Below, one piece after another: positions 16,877 through 25,842 of a stretch of 64,000 nucleotides of DNA; the stretch's first letter is position 1; every line of letters starts with the position of its first letter. The DNA is from Streptomyces abikoensis (GTDB lineage Bacteria; Actinomycetota; Actinomycetes; Streptomycetales; Streptomycetaceae). The stretch covers positions 62,001 through 126,000 of the forward strand of contig NZ_BMRT01000008.1 in the NCBI RefSeq assembly GCF_014648775.1, given 5' to 3'. The position numbers and the translations under genes were made by a program. Under the pieces are notes generated by a model that saw nothing but the letters and a program-made list of their open reading frames with translations, was not told the DNA's origin and searched no databases.

Positions 16877-18109
16877 ATGAGACAGCTCCGGCGCTGCCTG
16901 ACCACGGCCCTGGTCCTGGCCCTCCCGCTCACCGCCGCCGCCCCGGTCGCGGCGGCCGACCACCGCCCCGGCCCCGGGCGCTCGGCGCACCGGGCGCACC
17001 CGGCGCACCTGGCGCCGCTGCGCAGGACGGCCGGCGAGCCGGTGCCCGGGCACTACATCGTCACCCTGCGCAAGGGCGCCAGCCCGCGCACGCTGACGAG
17101 CGTGCTGGGCGTCGTCCCGGACCGCATCTACACCCACACCCTGACCGGCTTCGCCGCCCGGCTCACCCCGCAGCAACTGGAGGCCGTGCGCAGCTCCCCG
17201 GAGGTCGAGGCCGTGGAGGAGGACGCGGTCTACGCCCAGGCGGCCGAGGGTCCCCCGTCCATACGCCCCCGGGCGGCGACGGACTCCTGGGGCCTGGACC
17301 GCGTGGACCAGCGCACCCTGCCCCTGGACGGCCGGTTCACCGTCAACGGCACCGGCGAGGGCGTCACGGCCTACATCATGGACACCGGCATCGACTACTC
17401 CCACCCCGACTTCGGCGGCCGGGCCCGCAAGGGCGTCGACGAGGTGACGGCGGGCGGCGACGCCCGGGACTGCGCCACCGGCAGCGGCCACGGCACCCAC
17501 GTGGCGGGGGTGGTGGGCAGCGCGACGTACGGGGTGGCACGCCGGGCGTCGCTGGTCAGCGTGCGGGTGCTGGACTGCGCCGGGCGGGGCACGACCTCGG
17601 CCATCGTGTCCGGCTTCGAGTACGTGTCCACGAGCGCGCCGCCCGCCTCGGTGCTCAACGCCTCGCTCGTCGGCCCGGTGTCGCAGGCCATGGACAACGC
17701 CGCCAACAGCGTGGCGGCCAAGGGGACGCCGCCGCTGGTCGCGGCCGGCAACTCCAACGACAGCGCCTGCAACCACTCCCCGGCCGCCGCCCTCCAGGCC
17801 CTGGCCGTGGGCGCGACGAACCGCATGGACCAGATGACGGACTTCACCAGCTACGGGCCGTGCGCGCGGATCCTCGCCCCGGGCGACGAGATCCTCTCGC
17901 TGCGGGTGGGCGGCGGCACCACCACCAAGAGCGGCACCTCGCAGGCCACCCCGTTCGTCACGGGCGTCGCGGCCCTGTACAAGGCGCAGAACCCCGCCGC
18001 GAGCTCGGCGACGGTCGTCAACTGGCTCGTCGCGCAGTCGACGAAGGACGTGGTGACGGACATCAAGCCGGGCACGCCCAACCGGCTGCTGTACACGGGC
18101 GGCCTCTGA
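16877..18109 (+). CDS. Secreted S8 family serine peptidase (subtilisin/proteinase K-like)
   Basis: A 410-residue zymogen: signal peptide (residues 1-27, LTTALVLALPLTAAAPVAAA), inhibitor I9 propeptide (about 57-122, HYIVTLRKG ... VEAVEEDAVY), then the catalytic domain. The triad is visible as D169 (AYIMDTGIDYSHPDF), H205 (GSGHGTHVAGV) and S355 (SGTSQATPF), with the oxyanion Asn in AAGNSND. The Cys spacing resembles proteinase K-type enzymes. No anchor, so it should be released as an extracellular protease. The start is ATG 16877; a closely spaced upstream ATG at 16869 is out of frame. Confidence 0.93.
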   Translation: MRQLRRCLTTALVLALPLTAAAPVAAADHRPGPGRSAHRAHPAHLAPLRRTAGEPVPGHYIVTLRKGASPRTLTSVLGVVPDRIYTHTLTGFAARLTPQQLEAVRSSPEVEAVEEDAVYAQAAEGPPSIRPRAATDSWGLDRVDQRTLPLDGRFTVNGTGEGVTAYIMDTGIDYSHPDFGGRARKGVDEVTAGGDARDCATGSGHGTHVAGVVGSATYGVARRASLVSVRVLDCAGRGTTSAIVSGFEYVSTSAPPASVLNASLVGPVSQAMDNAANSVAAKGTPPLVAAGNSNDSACNHSPAAALQALAVGATNRMDQMTDFTSYGPCARILAPGDEILSLRVGGGTTTKSGTSQATPFVTGVAALYKAQNPAASSATVVNWLVAQSTKDVVTDIKPGTPNRLLYTGGL

Positions 18110-18123
18110 CGGACAATCGCGGG

Positions 18124-19149
18124 ATGGACGATCACGGGCATCCGGCGACGAATCACCTGCCCTCCGAGACACGGCCGCACGCCGCGACCTTCATGGGCTG
18201 GCCTCCGGCCGGCCCGGTCCGGGGCGAGTGGACGGCCGCCGTGCGGGAGGACGTCGTCGCCATCGCCCGGACGATCGCCGACCACGAGCCGGTCGTGCTG
18301 CTCGCCTCGCCCAAGGACGCGGCGGGCGCCCGGCGGGCGTGCGGCGGCGCGGCGGAGGTCGTGGAACTGCCCGTGGACGACCTCTGGCTGCGCGACTCCG
18401 GGCCTGTGTTCGTCACCGGCGAGGACGGCACGCTCTCCGGGATCGACTTCGGCTTCAACGGCTGGGGCGGCAAACAGGAACACTCCCGGGACGGCCTGGT
18501 GGCCCGCCGGCTGCTGGAGTGGGCCGGCGTCCCCCGGATCGAGGCTCCCCTGGTGGCCGAGGGCGGCTCCCTGGAGACCGACGGCGACGGCACCCTGCTC
18601 GTCACGGAGAGCTCGCTGGTCAACGACAACCGCAACCCGGGCCGCTCCCGCGACGACATTGAGCGGACCCTCACCGGGCTGCTCGGCGTCCGGAAGGTGA
18701 TCTGGCTTCCGGGTGTGCGCGGCGAGGACATCACCGACTGCCACGTCGACGCCCTCGCCCGCTTCGCCGGGCCCGCCACCGTGCTCCTCAGCCGCCCGCC
18801 CGTGGACACTCCCGCGGTCTGGACCCGGGTGTACGAAGAGGCCCGCGCGGCCCTGGAGTCGGCCACCGACGCCCACGGCCGCACCCTGGAGATCATCGAG
18901 CTCCCGGAGCCCGAGCCCGCCGCCCTGGGCAGGCGCGGCCCGGACTTCCTGGGCTCCTACGTCAACTACTACGTGGCGAACGGCGCCGTGGTCGTCCCGC
19001 GCTTCGGCGACCGCGGCGCCGACGAGGAGGCGGCCTCGATCATCGGCTCCCTCCACCCGGGCCTCGAGGTGCGCACCGTGGACATCTCCGCGCTCGCCGA
19101 GGGCGGAGGCGGGATCCACTGCGCCACACAGCAGCGGCCCGCCTCCTGA
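18124..19149 (+). CDS. Agmatine deiminase family protein
   Basis: 341 residues of the peptidylarginine deiminase/agmatine deiminase superfamily. It hydrolyses agmatine to N-carbamoylputrescine and ammonia. Diagnostic segments are TFMGWPP near the start, LWLRDSGPVFV, GFNGWGGK, the EGGSLETDGDGTLLVTE core, GVRGEDITDCHVD, and the catalytic Cys at 333 in GGGIHCATQQ. It follows the protease gene by 14 bp, which suggests a shared transcript, though no shared function is apparent. The 3' end of the coding sequence doubles as one arm of a terminator. Confidence 0.9.
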   Translation: MDDHGHPATNHLPSETRPHAATFMGWPPAGPVRGEWTAAVREDVVAIARTIADHEPVVLLASPKDAAGARRACGGAAEVVELPVDDLWLRDSGPVFVTGEDGTLSGIDFGFNGWGGKQEHSRDGLVARRLLEWAGVPRIEAPLVAEGGSLETDGDGTLLVTESSLVNDNRNPGRSRDDIERTLTGLLGVRKVIWLPGVRGEDITDCHVDALARFAGPATVLLSRPPVDTPAVWTRVYEEARAALESATDAHGRTLEIIELPEPEPAALGRRGPDFLGSYVNYYVANGAVVVPRFGDRGADEEAASIIGSLHPGLEVRTVDISALAEGGGGIHCATQQRPAS

Positions 19150-19175
19150 CGCTTCAGGAGGCGGGCCGCTGCTGT
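19128..19175. terminator. Perfect 22-bp hairpin overlapping the agmatine deiminase stop codon
   Basis: The left arm (19128-19149) is the last seven codons of the agmatine deiminase gene including its stop. The right arm (19154-19175) is the exact reverse complement, with a four-base loop. It lies 15 bp from the convergent sufT stop and can serve both transcripts. Confidence 0.85.
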
Positions 19176-19189
19176 CGAAGGCGTGTCGC

Positions 19190-19555
19190 TCAGACGTTGA
19201 AGCCCAGCGCGCGGAGCTGCTCGCGGCCCTCGTCGGTGATCTTGTCGGGGCCCCACGGCGGCATCCAGACCCAGTTGATCCGGAGCTCGTTGACGATGCC
19301 GTCGGTCGCGGACTTCGCCTGGTCCTCGATGACGTCGGTCAGCGGGCAGGCCGCGGACGTCAGCGTCATGTCGAGGGTGGCGATGTTGGCGTCGTCGATG
19401 TGGATGCCGTAGATCAGACCGAGGTTGACGACGTCGATGCCCAGCTCCGGGTCGACCACGTCGTAGAGGGCCTCGCGGACCTCCTCCTCGGTGGCCGGCT
19501 TGGTGGTCACCTCGCCGGCCGCTTCCTCGGTCGTCGCGTCTGCGTTGTCGCTCAT
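19190..19555 (-). CDS. sufT: SufT-like metal-sulfur cluster assembly factor (MIP18/DUF59 family)
   Basis: 121 residues. After a short acidic N-terminal extension it has the DUF59 core: EALYDVVDPELGIDVVNLGLIYGI and the TSAACPLTDVIED motif with the conserved Cys. The C-terminal WVWMPPWGPDKITDEGREQLRALGF segment is typical of PaaD/SufT proteins. SufT helps mature Fe-S proteins when demand is high. It is the last gene of the suf operon; its ATG overlaps the sufU stop (ATGA). Confidence 0.9.
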   Translation of the reverse strand: MSDNADATTEEAAGEVTTKPATEEEVREALYDVVDPELGIDVVNLGLIYGIHIDDANIATLDMTLTSAACPLTDVIEDQAKSATDGIVNELRINWVWMPPWGPDKITDEGREQLRALGFNV

Positions 19556-20025
19556 GCGGTCTTCCTCGCCGTGTTCTCGGGTCCTTCGCCCAGCGCCTGG
19601 GCGGTCGCGTCCTTCCACGCCATCCAGCTCAGCAGAGCGCACTTGACGCGTGCGGGGTACTTGGAGACGCCGGCGAACGCGACCGCGTCCTCCAGCACCT
19701 CCTCCATGGCGTCGTCCGGCTCGAGCCGGCCCTTGGACTGCATCAGCTCCAGGAAGGTCTCCTGGATCCGGCGGGCCTCGTCGAGGTCCTTGCCGACCAG
19801 CAGCTCGTTGAGCACCGAGGCGCTCGCCTGGCTGATGGAGCAGCCCTGGCCCTCGTAGGAGACGTCCTCGATCGTCTCACCGGACAGCCGCACGCGCAGC
19901 GTGATCTCGTCGCCGCAGGTGGGGTTGACGTGGTGGACCTCGGCGTCGCCGTCCCGCAGGCCGCGCCCGTGGGGATTCTTGTAGTGGTCCAGGATCACGT
20001 CCTGGTACATCGAATCAAGCTTCAC
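19552..20025 (-). CDS. sufU: Fe-S cluster assembly sulfur-transfer protein SufU
   Basis: 157 residues with the zinc/sulfur-acceptor cysteines C37 (NPTCGDE), C62 (GQGCSISQAS) and C129 (VKCALLSW) and the adjacent Asp39, as in SufU proteins that take persulfide sulfur from SufS. The 18-21-residue insert between the second and third Cys that separates SufU from IscU is present (LVGKDLDEARRIQETFLEL region). It starts 12 bp after the sufS stop and overlaps sufT by four bases. Confidence 0.93.
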   Translation of the reverse strand: MKLDSMYQDVILDHYKNPHGRGLRDGDAEVHHVNPTCGDEITLRVRLSGETIEDVSYEGQGCSISQASASVLNELLVGKDLDEARRIQETFLELMQSKGRLEPDDAMEEVLEDAVAFAGVSKYPARVKCALLSWMAWKDATAQALGEGPENTARKTA

Positions 20026-20037
20026 AGTCAGCCCTTG

Positions 20038-21297
20038 TCACCCGAAGAAGTTCCGTACGTGCTCCAGGCCCTCGACCAGCGCGTCGACCTCGCCGGGGGT
20101 GGAGTACAGGTAGAACGACGCTCGCGTGGTCGCCGGAATTCCGTAGCGCAGGCAGACGGGACGGGCGCAGTGGTGGCCGACCCGGACCGCGATGCCCTGC
20201 TCGTCGAGGACCTGGCCCACGTCGTGCGGGTGGATGTCGCCGAGCGTGAAGGAGACGGCCGCGCCGCGGTCCTCGGCCGTGGTGGGGCCGATGATGCGGA
20301 GGTCGGGGACCTCCTGGAGCCGGCGGATCGCGTATTCCGTGATCACGTGCTCGTGGCGGGCGATGTTCTCCATGCCGATCGAGGTGAGGTAGTCCACCGC
20401 GGCGCCGAGGCCGACGGCCTGGGCGATCGGGGGCGTACCGGCCTCGAACTTGTGGGGCGCGGGGGCGTAGGTGGAGGAGTGCATCGAGACGGTCTCGATC
20501 ATCTCGCCGCCGCCGAGGAACGGCGGGAGGTCCTCCAGCAGCTCCTGGCGGCCCCACAGGACGCCGATGCCGTCCGGGCCGCACATCTTGTGGCCGGTGA
20601 AGGCCACGAAGTCGGCCTGGAGCGCCTGGACGTCCAGGGGCATGTGGGGGGCGGCCTGGGAGGCGTCGATGACGACGAGCGCGCCGACCTCCTGGGCGCG
20701 GCGGACGATCGCCTCGACCGGGTTGACGGTGCCCAGGATGTTGGAGACCAGGACGAAGGAGACGACCTTGGTCTTCTCCGTGATGACCTGGTCGATGTTC
20801 GACAGGTCGAGGCGGCCGTCGTCGGTGAGGCCGAACCACTTCAGCTTCGCGCCCGAGCGCTGCGAGAGCAGCTGCCACGGCACGATGTTGGAGTGGTGCT
20901 CCATCTCCGTGATGACGATCTCGGTGTCGTGGTCGACCCGGTAGGGCTCGTCGGCCCAGGCGAGCATGTTCGCCACGAGGTTGAGCGACTCGGAGGCGTT
21001 CTTGGTGAAGATCACCTCATCGCGGCTCGGGGCGTTGACGAAAGCGGCGATCTTGTCGCGGGCGCCTTCGTACAGCGCCGTGGCCTCCTCGGCGAGCACG
21101 TGCACGCCGCGGTGGACATTGGCGTTGTGCCGCTCGTAGTGGGCGTTGAGCACGTCCAGGACCTGACGCGGCTTCTGGGAGGTGGCCGCGTTGTCCAGGT
21201 AGACCAGCTTCTTCCCGTCGTGGACCACGCGGTCCAGGATCGGGAAGTCCTTGCGGATCGCGTCGGTGTCGAGGAGGCCCGGCAGCAGTATCGTCAC
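20038..21297 (-). CDS. sufS: Cysteine desulfurase SufS
   Basis: A PLP enzyme that releases sulfur from cysteine as a protein-bound persulfide for cluster assembly. 419 residues. The PLP lysine sits in DFVAFTGHKMCGPDGIGVLWG. The catalytic Cys is in GHHCARPVCLRYG, with a short SufS-type (group II) loop. It also has TKNASESLNLVANML and MEHHSNIVPW. The ATG overlaps the sufC stop (ATGA). The partner is SufU in the next gene. Confidence 0.95.
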   Translation of the reverse strand: MTILLPGLLDTDAIRKDFPILDRVVHDGKKLVYLDNAATSQKPRQVLDVLNAHYERHNANVHRGVHVLAEEATALYEGARDKIAAFVNAPSRDEVIFTKNASESLNLVANMLAWADEPYRVDHDTEIVITEMEHHSNIVPWQLLSQRSGAKLKWFGLTDDGRLDLSNIDQVITEKTKVVSFVLVSNILGTVNPVEAIVRRAQEVGALVVIDASQAAPHMPLDVQALQADFVAFTGHKMCGPDGIGVLWGRQELLEDLPPFLGGGEMIETVSMHSSTYAPAPHKFEAGTPPIAQAVGLGAAVDYLTSIGMENIARHEHVITEYAIRRLQEVPDLRIIGPTTAEDRGAAVSFTLGDIHPHDVGQVLDEQGIAVRVGHHCARPVCLRYGIPATTRASFYLYSTPGEVDALVEGLEHVRNFFG

Positions 21298-22058
21298 GCC
21301 GTTACGCCACCCTTCACGTACGCCTCGTAGCCCTCGTTCTCCAGCTTGTCGGCGAGCTCGGCGCCGCCGGACTCGACGACGCGGCCGTTGGCGAAGACGT
21401 GGACGAAGTCGGGCTTGATGTAGCGCAGGATGCGCGTGTAGTGGGTGATCAGCAGGGTGCCGACCTCACCGGTCTCGCGGACGCGGTTGACGCCCTCGGA
21501 GACGATGCGCAGGGCGTCGACGTCCAGGCCGGAGTCGGTCTCGTCGAGGATCGCGATCTTCGGCTTGAGGAGCTCCAGCTGGAGGATCTCGTGGCGCTTC
21601 TTCTCACCGCCGGAGAAGCCCTCGTTGACGTTGCGCTCGGCGAAGGCGGGGTCCATCTGGAGACGCGCCATGGCCTCCTTGACCTCCTTCACCCAGGTGC
21701 GCAGCTTGGGGGCCTCGCCGCGCACGGCGGTGGCGGAGGTGCGCAGGAAGTTGGAGACCGAGACGCCGGGGACCTCGACCGGGTACTGCATGGCGAGGAA
21801 GACGCCGGCGCGGGCGCGCTCGTCGACGGACATCTCCAGGACGTCCTCGCCGTCGAGGGTGACGGTGCCGCCGGTGATCGTGTACTTGGGGTGGCCGGCC
21901 AGCGAGTAGGCCAGGGTGGACTTGCCGGAGCCGTTGGGGCCCATGATGGCGTGGGTCTCGCCCTGCTTCACGGTCAGGTCGACGCCCTTGAGGATCTCCC
22001 GGGGGCCGTTCTCGGCTTCGACGGAGACGTGGAGGTCGTGGATCTCAAGCGTTGCCAT
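21294..22058 (-). CDS. sufC: Fe-S cluster assembly ATPase SufC
   Basis: 254 residues, an ABC-type ATPase without membrane part that powers the SufBCD scaffold. Walker A is GPNGSGKST (about 38-46), the signature is FSGGEKKRHEIL, and Walker B with the SufC-specific ending is KIAILDETDSGLDVDALR. The H-loop is in LLITHYTRIL. It starts seven bp downstream of the Rieske gene stop and overlaps sufS by four bases. Confidence 0.96.
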   Translation of the reverse strand: MATLEIHDLHVSVEAENGPREILKGVDLTVKQGETHAIMGPNGSGKSTLAYSLAGHPKYTITGGTVTLDGEDVLEMSVDERARAGVFLAMQYPVEVPGVSVSNFLRTSATAVRGEAPKLRTWVKEVKEAMARLQMDPAFAERNVNEGFSGGEKKRHEILQLELLKPKIAILDETDSGLDVDALRIVSEGVNRVRETGEVGTLLITHYTRILRYIKPDFVHVFANGRVVESGGAELADKLENEGYEAYVKGGVTA

Positions 22059-22065
22059 GGGGAAC

Positions 22066-22386
22066 TCAGGACTCCTGGGTGACGGAGACGAGCACGTCGT
22101 CCCCTTCGATCTTGACGGGGTAAACGGGGACGGGCTGCGTCGCGGGGAGGCAGTCGGGCTTGCCGGTGCGCAGGTCGAAGCTGGAGCCGTGGAGCCAGCA
22201 CTCGATGTGGCAGTTCTCCACCTCGCCCTCGGAGAGGGAGACGTTCGCGTGCGAGCAGATGTCGTTGATCGCGAACACCTCGCCCTCGGTGCGGACGATC
22301 GACACCGGGGTGCCGTCGACCTCGACGCGCTTGGGCGTGTCCTCCTCGAGCTCGCCGAGGGAGGCCACCTTCACGAACTCGCTCAT
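22066..22386 (-). CDS. Rieske-type [2Fe-2S] ferredoxin within the suf operon
   Basis: 106 residues, a free-standing Rieske domain of the dioxygenase-ferredoxin type. Cluster ligands are in NDICSHANVSLSEG (C-x-H) and CHIECWLHGSSFDLRTG (C-x2-H). There is no signal peptide, so it is cytoplasmic. It lies between sufD and sufC and overlaps sufD by four bases, so it is co-translated with the assembly scaffold. Annotation pipelines often name it after phenylpropionate dioxygenase ferredoxin, but no oxygenase is nearby. A role as electron donor or cluster carrier for Suf is an inference from position. Confidence 0.9.
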   Translation of the reverse strand: MSEFVKVASLGELEEDTPKRVEVDGTPVSIVRTEGEVFAINDICSHANVSLSEGEVENCHIECWLHGSSFDLRTGKPDCLPATQPVPVYPVKIEGDDVLVSVTQES

Positions 22387-23564
22387 GCGACCGCCGCCTC
22401 CAGCTCTGCCTCGATCTTGGCGATGAGGCGCTCCTCCAGCTCGGGGATGCCGATCTGCTGGACGAGCTCGGCGAAGAAGCCGCGCACGACCAGGCGGCGG
22501 GCCTCCTGCTCCGGGATGCCGCGGGCCATCAGGTAGAAGAGCTGCTCGTCGTCGAAGCGGCCGGTCGCCGAGGCGTGGCCGGCGCCGACGATCTCACCGG
22601 TCTCGATCTCCAGGTTGGGGACGGAGTCGACGCGGGCGCCGTCGGTGAGGACGAGGTTGCGGTTGAGCTCGTAGGTGTCGGTGCCCTCGGCCGCCGCGCG
22701 GATGAGGACGTCGCCGATCCAGACCGCGTGGGCGTCCTTGCCCTGCAGCGCGCCCTTGTAGACGACGTTGCTGCGGCAGTGCGGGGTGTCGTGGTCGACG
22801 AAGAGGCGGTGCTCCTGGTGCTGGCCGTTGTCCGTGAAGTACAGGCCGTAGAGCTCGGCCTCGCCGCCGGGGGCGCCGTAGACGACCCGGGGGTGGAGGC
22901 GGACCAGGTCGCCGCCGAAGGTGACGATCACGGACTTGAAGGAGGCGTCGCGGCCGACCAGCGCGGTGTGCTGGGCGGCGTGGACGGCGGTGTCGTCCCA
23001 GTCCTGGACGGAGACGACGGTGAGCTTGGCGCCGTCGCCGACGAGGTACTCGACGTTGGCGGCGAGGGTGGCGTCACCGGTGTGGTCGATGACGACGACG
23101 GCCTCGGCGAAGGCGCCGATCTCGACGACCTGGTGGCCGAAGGCCACCCCGCCCTCGCCGCGCACGGAGATCCGCACGGGCTCGGAGAGCACGGTGTCCT
23201 TGGGGATCGAGACGACCGAGGCCTTCTCGAAGGAGCTGTACGCCTGGGCGGCGACCCGGTCGACCGGCTTGCCGGAGCGGCCCAGCCGGGCGTCGTCCCG
23301 GCCGACGGTCTCCACGGTCACGCCCTCGGGGGCCTCGACCTCGACCTTGACGCCGGCGCCGTCCGCCACCGCCGTGCCGTCGTGCAGACCGCGCAGGCGG
23401 GCCAGCGGGGTGAAGCGCCACTCCTCCTCGCGGCCGTGGGGCACGGGGAAGTCCGCGACGTCGAAGGAGGCGGGCGCGCTCACCCGGGCGTCGATGGGCT
23501 GCCGGGGGCCGCCCACCTGGATGGCGCCGTCGGTCGTGCTGCCGGCGGGAGTGTTGTCAGCCAT
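22383..23564 (-). CDS. sufD: Fe-S cluster assembly protein SufD
   Basis: 393 residues of the SufB/SufD beta-helix family, scaffold partner of SufB and SufC. Recognisable parts are the N-terminal EEWRFTPLARLRGL motif, the right-handed beta-helix core, HVR-like DHDTPHCRSNVVYKGALQGKDAHAVWIGDVLI, and the C-terminal ASATGRFDDEQLFYLMARGIPEQEARRLVVRGFF helix pair. The ATG is about 60 bp downstream of the sufB stop, the largest gap in the operon after the leader. Confidence 0.95.
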   Translation of the reverse strand: MADNTPAGSTTDGAIQVGGPRQPIDARVSAPASFDVADFPVPHGREEEWRFTPLARLRGLHDGTAVADGAGVKVEVEAPEGVTVETVGRDDARLGRSGKPVDRVAAQAYSSFEKASVVSIPKDTVLSEPVRISVRGEGGVAFGHQVVEIGAFAEAVVVIDHTGDATLAANVEYLVGDGAKLTVVSVQDWDDTAVHAAQHTALVGRDASFKSVIVTFGGDLVRLHPRVVYGAPGGEAELYGLYFTDNGQHQEHRLFVDHDTPHCRSNVVYKGALQGKDAHAVWIGDVLIRAAAEGTDTYELNRNLVLTDGARVDSVPNLEIETGEIVGAGHASATGRFDDEQLFYLMARGIPEQEARRLVVRGFFAELVQQIGIPELEERLIAKIEAELEAAVA

Positions 23565-23623
23565 GGCTGTCGTCGTGCTCTCTTCCTGTCACAAAGGGTT
23601 CGCTGCGGGGGGCGGTGGCGGGG

Positions 23624-25045
23624 CTAGCCGACCGCGCCTTCCATCTGCAGCTCGATCAGCCGGTTGAGCTCCAGCGCGTACTCCATGGGCAGCTCGCGGG
23701 CGATCGGCTCGACGAAGCCGCGCACGATCATGGCCATGGCCTCGTCCTCGGACAGGCCGCGGCTCATCAGGTAGAAGAGCTGGTCGTCGCTGACCTTGGA
23801 GACGGTCGCCTCGTGGCCCATGGAGACGTCGTCCTCGCGGACGTCGACGTAGGGGTAGGTGTCCGACCGGGAGATGGTGTCCACCAGCAGGGCGTCGCAG
23901 AGCACGTTCGACTTGGAGCCGTGGGCGCCCTCGCCGATCTCGATCAGACCGCGGTAGGAGGTGCGGCCGCCACCTCGCGCCACCGACTTGGAGACGATGT
24001 TGGAGGAGGTGTTCGGCGCCATGTGGACCATCTTGGCGCCGGCGTCCTGGTGCTGGCCCTCGCCGGAGAAGGCGATGGACAGGGTCTCGCCCTTGGCGTG
24101 CTCGCCCATCAGGTAGACGGCCGGGTACTTCATCGTCACCTTGGAGCCGATGTTGCCGTCGACCCACTCCATGGTCGCGCCCTCGTAGGCCACGGCGCGC
24201 TTGGTGACCAGGTTGTAGACGTTGTTCGACCAGTTCTGGATCGTCGTGTAGCGGCAGCGGCCGCCCTTCTTGACGATGATCTCCACCACGGCGCTGTGCA
24301 GCGAGTCGGAGGAGTAGATCGGGGCGGTGCAGCCCTCGACGTAGTGGACGTAGGCGTCCTCGTCGACGATGATCAGCGTCCGCTCGAACTGGCCCATGTT
24401 CTCCGTGTTGATACGGAAGTAGGCCTGCAGCGGGATGTCGACGTGGACACCCTTCGGGACGTAGATGAAGGAGCCGCCGGACCACACGGCGGTGTTCAGC
24501 GAGGCGAACTTGTTGTCGCCGACCGGGATCACCGTGCCGAAGTACTCCTGGAAGAGCTCGGGGTGCTCCTTCAGGGCGGTGTCGGTGTCCAGGAAGATGA
24601 CGCCCTGCTCCTCCAGGTCCTCGCGGATCTGGTGGTAGACGACCTCGGACTCGTACTGGGCGGCGACACCGGCGACCAGGCGCTGCTTCTCGGCCTCGGG
24701 GATGCCCAGCTTGTCGTAGGTGTTCTTGATGTCCTCCGGCAGGTCCTCCCAGGAGGCCGCGGCCTTCTCGGTGGAGCGCACGAAGTACTTGATGTTGTCG
24801 AAGTCGATGCCGGAGAGGTCGGAGCCCCAGGTCGGCATGGGCTTCTTGTCGAAGAGCCGCAGGCCCTTCAGGCGGAGCTTGAGCATCCACTCGGGCTCGG
24901 ACTTCTTGGCCGAGATGTCGCGGACGACCTCCTCGGAGAGGCCGCGCTTGGCCGCGGCACCGGCCTCGTCGGAGTCGGCCCAGCCGTATTCGTACGTGCC
25001 CAGGCCCTCGAGCTCAGGGTGGGCAGTCTCCGTGGGGAGAGTCAT
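23624..25045 (-). CDS. sufB: Fe-S cluster assembly protein SufB
   Basis: 473 residues, the scaffold on which Fe-S clusters are built with SufC and SufD. Conserved segments include YFVRSTEKAAASWEDLPEDI, VWSGGSFIYVPKGVHVDIPLQAYFRIN, the EGCTAPIYSSDSLHSAVVEI segment with the functional Cys, and GHEATVSKVSDDQLFYLMSRGLSEDEAMAMIVRGF. The ATG overlaps the sufR stop (ATGA), coupling repressor and first structural gene. Confidence 0.96.
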   Translation of the reverse strand: MTLPTETAHPELEGLGTYEYGWADSDEAGAAAKRGLSEEVVRDISAKKSEPEWMLKLRLKGLRLFDKKPMPTWGSDLSGIDFDNIKYFVRSTEKAAASWEDLPEDIKNTYDKLGIPEAEKQRLVAGVAAQYESEVVYHQIREDLEEQGVIFLDTDTALKEHPELFQEYFGTVIPVGDNKFASLNTAVWSGGSFIYVPKGVHVDIPLQAYFRINTENMGQFERTLIIVDEDAYVHYVEGCTAPIYSSDSLHSAVVEIIVKKGGRCRYTTIQNWSNNVYNLVTKRAVAYEGATMEWVDGNIGSKVTMKYPAVYLMGEHAKGETLSIAFSGEGQHQDAGAKMVHMAPNTSSNIVSKSVARGGGRTSYRGLIEIGEGAHGSKSNVLCDALLVDTISRSDTYPYVDVREDDVSMGHEATVSKVSDDQLFYLMSRGLSEDEAMAMIVRGFVEPIARELPMEYALELNRLIELQMEGAVG

Positions 25046-25842
25046 GCGGGGTTCCTCCCGGCCGTGCTGGTGGATGCGGTGGTGGTCTTTTTGGGGATGA
25101 ACGTCGTGCACACCCCGTCGCCGTGGGCGATGGTGGCAAGACGCTGCACATGTGTCCCGAGCAGGCGGGAGAAGACCTCGGTCTCCGCCTCGCACAGCTG
25201 CGGGAACTGCTCGGCGACATGGGCGACCGGGCAGTGGTGCTGGCAAAGCTGTTCGCCGACCGGTGCGCTACGCGCCGTAGCAGCGTACCCGTCCGCGGTC
25301 AATGCCCGGGCGAGCACCTCCGCGCGGTCCTCGGGGGCGGCGGCCTCCAGGGCCTCGCGATACCCCTCGGCCTGGGCGGCCATCCGGGCCCGGGCGAACG
25401 CGGCGACGGCGGCCTCGCCCATCTCGCCGCCTCCGGCGGACTGGGCGATCCAGCGCAGGGCGTCCTGGGCGAGCTTGTCGTAGGCCTGGTCGAAGGCGTC
25501 CCGGCCGCAGTCGGTGAGGGCGAAGACCTTGGCGGGCCGGCCGCGGGTGCGCGCCCCGTAGACGCGCTTCTCACGGGCCTCGACGACACCGTCGGCGACG
25601 AGGGTGTCGAGGTGGCGGCGGACGGCGGCGGAGGTCAGCTCCAGCCGCACGGCCAGCTCGGCGGCGGTGGAGGGCCCGTGATCGAGGATGGACCGGGCGA
25701 CGCGATTGCGGGTGCCGTGCTGCTCGTCATGAGCGCGCTGCTCGGGAGCCGGCGCCCCCCGCGACGGCGCGGGCAGCACCGGGCGCGACCCGGCGGCCAC
25801 CTCGGCCACGGGGCCCTGCGAAGCCTCGCCCGCGTATTTCAC
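25042..25842 (-). CDS. sufR: Iron-sulfur cluster-responsive repressor SufR
   Basis: About 266 residues. A winged HTH of the ArsR/DeoR-like type (GPSTAAELAVRLELTSAAVRRHLDTLVADGVVEAREKRVYGARTRGRPAKVFALTDCGRDAF) precedes a C-terminal domain with Cys ligands in CQHHCPVAHVAEQFPQLCEAE plus a later Cys in GDGVCTTF. SufR holds an Fe-S cluster and represses suf when clusters are sufficient. I placed the start at GTG 25842 (VKYAGEAS); the first base of this codon is also the last base of the putative operator, and no clear ribosome site precedes it, so a leaderless message is possible. The longer reading to 25923 would run through the operator. Confidence 0.9.
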   Translation of the reverse strand: MKYAGEASQGPVAEVAAGSRPVLPAPSRGAPAPEQRAHDEQHGTRNRVARSILDHGPSTAAELAVRLELTSAAVRRHLDTLVADGVVEAREKRVYGARTRGRPAKVFALTDCGRDAFDQAYDKLAQDALRWIAQSAGGGEMGEAAVAAFARARMAAQAEGYREALEAAAPEDRAEVLARALTADGYAATARSAPVGEQLCQHHCPVAHVAEQFPQLCEAETEVFSRLLGTHVQRLATIAHGDGVCTTFIPKKTTTASTSTAGRNPA

